Assembly: GCA_028865585.1 (NCBI GenBank)
Contig: JAGWJU010000051.1
Span: 1 to 7,736, forward strand
Direction of reading: 5' to 3'
Length of the DNA stretch: 7,736 bases
DNA from: Elusimicrobiota bacterium
GTDB lineage: Bacteria > Elusimicrobiota > Elusimicrobia > UBA1565 > UBA9628
Numbering within the stretch: position 1 is the first letter of the stretch; every line of letters starts with the position of its first letter. A program made the translations under genes and the position numbers. Under the pieces are notes generated by a model. It was not told where the DNA came from, did not search any database, and worked only from the letters and a program-made list of their open reading frames with translations. Positions 6,283 through 7,736 of the stretch are shown here, piece after piece.

Positions 6283-7179
6283 CTATTTCGCGGCCTTGGC
6301 TTCCTCGTAGACCGGGACGCCGTTATTGCGCGCGTAGTCGCGGAAAAGCTCGACGATCTTGCGCGTCGTGGGGCCGGGCTGCCCGTCGCCGATGGGGCGG
6401 CCGTCGATTTTAGCCACGCCGATGACCTCGGCGCCCGTGCCGGTCAGGAAGACCTCGTGGGCGCGGTAGAGATCGAAGGGCGTGAAGAGCCGCTCCGAAA
6501 CCTCGACGCCGAGCTTTTCGCGGCAGAGGTTCATGACCAGGCGGCGGGTGACGCCGCCGAGTATGCCGGCGTGCGGCGGCGGGGTGAAGATGTCGTCGCC
6601 GTAGACGCAGAAGATGTTGTCCCCGGAGCACTCGGTGACGTAGCCCTCGCGGTTCAAGAGCACCGCCTCTTGGGCTCCGGCCCGCGTCGCCTGCTCGCGC
6701 GCCACGATGTTGGCCAGGTAGTTGAGGGACTTGATGGCGGGGGAGAGCTGATCCGCGCCGCGCTGGCGCACCGAGGAGATGATGAGGTCGACGCCCTTGC
6801 TCGTCACGCTCTCGGGGTAGAGCTGGATTTTATCCGCGATGATGATGAGGCCGGCGCGCCCGCGGCACTTGCGCATGTCGAGGCCCAAATCGCCCACGCC
6901 GCGGGTGACCACGAGCCGGATGTAGGCGTCCTTTAATCCGTTGACCCGCACCGATTCCAGGACCGCCTCGCGGATTTTCTTTAAAGGAAGCGGCAGGGAC
7001 AGGAAGATCGCCTCGGCGGACTCGCGCAGGCGGCTTAAGTGCTCGTCCAGCGCCAGCACACGGCCGTTGTAGGCCCGGATGCCCTCGAAAACGCCGTCGC
7101 CGTAGAGGACTCCGTGATCGAACACGGAGATTTTCGCGTCTTCCTTCTCCCGGAATTCGCCGTCGATGTAGATCTTCAC
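6283..7179 (-). CDS. ilvE: Branched-chain amino acid aminotransferase (class IV PLP)
   Basis: PLP-dependent transaminase for the last step of valine, leucine and isoleucine synthesis, using glutamate and 2-oxoglutarate as the partner pair. The 298 residues fit the fold-type IV family. FDHGVLYGDGVFEGIRAYNG (20-39) is the hallmark N-terminal motif, with Arg50 following in the conserved HLSRL. SPAIKSLNYL places the Schiff-base Lys150. YVTECSGDNIF (180-190) contains the PLP-contacting Glu183. GILGGVTRR (205-213) forms the phosphate-binding turn, and FLTGTGAEV (244-252) is typical of BCATs. The FEGIRAY and GTGAEV signatures favour IlvE over D-amino-acid transaminase or aminodeoxychorismate lyase, although substrate range cannot be proved here. 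The start is GTG, overlapping the lolD stop by 4 bp, with GAGGAGG 10 nt upstream. Confidence 0.93.
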   Translation of the reverse strand: MKIYIDGEFREKEDAKISVFDHGVLYGDGVFEGIRAYNGRVLALDEHLSRLRESAEAIFLSLPLPLKKIREAVLESVRVNGLKDAYIRLVVTRGVGDLGLDMRKCRGRAGLIIIADKIQLYPESVTSKGVDLIISSVRQRGADQLSPAIKSLNYLANIVAREQATRAGAQEAVLLNREGYVTECSGDNIFCVYGDDIFTPPPHAGILGGVTRRLVMNLCREKLGVEVSERLFTPFDLYRAHEVFLTGTGAEVIGVAKIDGRPIGDGQPGPTTRKIVELFRDYARNNGVPVYEEAKAAK

Positions 7180-7736
7180 GCGGTCTTTTCCTCCTCGGCT
7201 AGTGTGCCGCCCCGGATGCGAAGCATGCGGCTTGCGAAGCGGCGGGATTCCTCGTTGTGGGTCGCCATCAGGACGGCCACTCCGTAGTTGTGCGAGAGAT
7301 CCTGCAGGTCTTTAAATACCAATTCCGCGTTCGCCTTGTCCAGGTTCCCCGTGGGCTCGTCGGCCAGGATGGCGGCGGGAGAGTTGATGAGCGCGCGGCA
7401 GAGCGCCGCGCGCTGGCGCTCGCCGCCCGAAACTTGGCTGGGAAATCGGTTTTGCGCGGCGGCGAGCCCGAAGCGTCCGAGCAGGTCCGCGGCGCGGCGC
7501 TCTGCCGCGGCCAAGGATGTGCCGGAGCGGCCGTGGGCGATGGCGATGCGGCAGGGCATGACCGCGTTTTCGAGAAGCGTGAACTCCGGCAGCAGGGAGT
7601 CGAATTGGAAGACGAAGCCCAAGCGCTCGTTCCGCAGGCGCGCGCGATCGGCGTCGCCCAAGCCCGAGGCGTCGCGCCCGCAGACGGAGACCGCGCCCGC
7701 GTCGGGCCGGTCCATGAGGCCCAAGATGTTGAGGAG
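7176..7736 (-). CDS. lolD: ABC transporter ATP-binding protein, LolD-like (5' end outside window)
   Basis: ATPase subunit of an ABC transporter, best matched to LolD. LolD powers LolC/E in releasing lipoproteins from the inner membrane to the LolA chaperone. The visible 186 residues begin with LLNILGLMDRPDAG, the segment that directly follows the Walker A motif, so Walker A itself is just outside the window. Seen in order: Q-loop GFVFQFDSLLPEFTLLENAV (Gln codon 7607-7605), ABC signature VSGGERQRAALCRAL (starting at 7433), Walker B with catalytic Glu in AAILADEPTGNLD, and H-loop MATHN. The LLPEFTLLENAVMP and EPTGNLDKANAELVF wording is LolD-like. MacB- or FtsE-like ATPases are close relatives and remain possible. 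No permease gene is in view. The TGA stop overlaps the ilvE GTG. Confidence 0.9.
   Translation of the reverse strand, partial: LLNILGLMDRPDAGAVSVCGRDASGLGDADRARLRNERLGFVFQFDSLLPEFTLLENAVMPCRIAIAHGRSGTSLAAAERRAADLLGRFGLAAAQNRFPSQVSGGERQRAALCRALINSPAAILADEPTGNLDKANAELVFKDLQDLSHNYGVAVLMATHNEESRRFASRMLRIRGGTLAEEEKTA
7190..7196 (-). promoter_or_regulatory. Shine-Dalgarno of ilvE inside lolD
   Basis: On the minus strand GAGGAGG (within the Glu-rich last codons of lolD) lies 10 nt before the GTG at 7179-7177. The spacing is a little long, but the match is strong. It supports the GTG start that overlaps the lolD stop. Confidence 0.6.

Noticed and set aside
1..7736. CRISPR array, tRNA, rRNA, insertion sequence, prophage or dif-like attachment site
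   Set aside because: No regularly spaced repeats, cloverleaf, terminal inverted repeats or mobile-element genes were seen. The Xer protein is a chromosomal type in a housekeeping operon, and no dif-like arm pair was found in the short intergenic spaces.

Overview
This window is a compact, high-GC (roughly 60-65% by eye) bacterial chromosome segment with eight protein-coding genes. Two of them are cut by the window ends: topA at the left and a lolD-like ABC ATPase at the right. Two gene blocks converge near 4690. LolD belongs to the lipoprotein-sorting machinery of outer-membrane bacteria, so the host is probably Gram-negative. GTG and TTG starts, 4-bp stop/start overlaps and long out-of-frame ORFs are what a GC-rich genome would give. 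I cannot assign a phylum from sequence alone. An Elusimicrobiota-like or other deep-branching Gram-negative lineage is only a guess.

Rightward block (1-4687): the 3' part of topA (DNA topoisomerase I, active-site Tyr and three C4 zinc fingers visible), a Xer tyrosine recombinase (xerC-like, all six catalytic residues present), an unrecognised 316-residue protein with an N-terminal UBA/TS-N-like three-helix domain, and purA (adenylosuccinate synthetase). The first three genes overlap by 4 and 11 bp and purA follows after a 19-nt gap, so this looks like one operon. It joins DNA topology and chromosome-dimer resolution to purine synthesis, with an uncharacterised protein in the middle.

Leftward block (7736-4697): a lolD-like ATPase, ilvE (branched-chain aminotransferase, GTG start overlapping the lolD stop) and an exodeoxyribonuclease III/AP endonuclease (xth/exoA, TTG start 5 nt after the ilvE stop). 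The block is closed by a convincing intrinsic terminator at 5451-5480. Beyond it, with its own Shine-Dalgarno and a possible -10 box, lies a single gene for a secreted protein with an HELGH zinc-peptidase-type motif. It ends 9 nt from the purA stop.

Most of the window is housekeeping. I found no CRISPR array, tRNA, rRNA, insertion sequence or phage gene. The two proteins I cannot name, the UBA-like protein and the secreted HELGH protein, are the parts most worth a second look. No intergenic stretch exceeds 126 nt.
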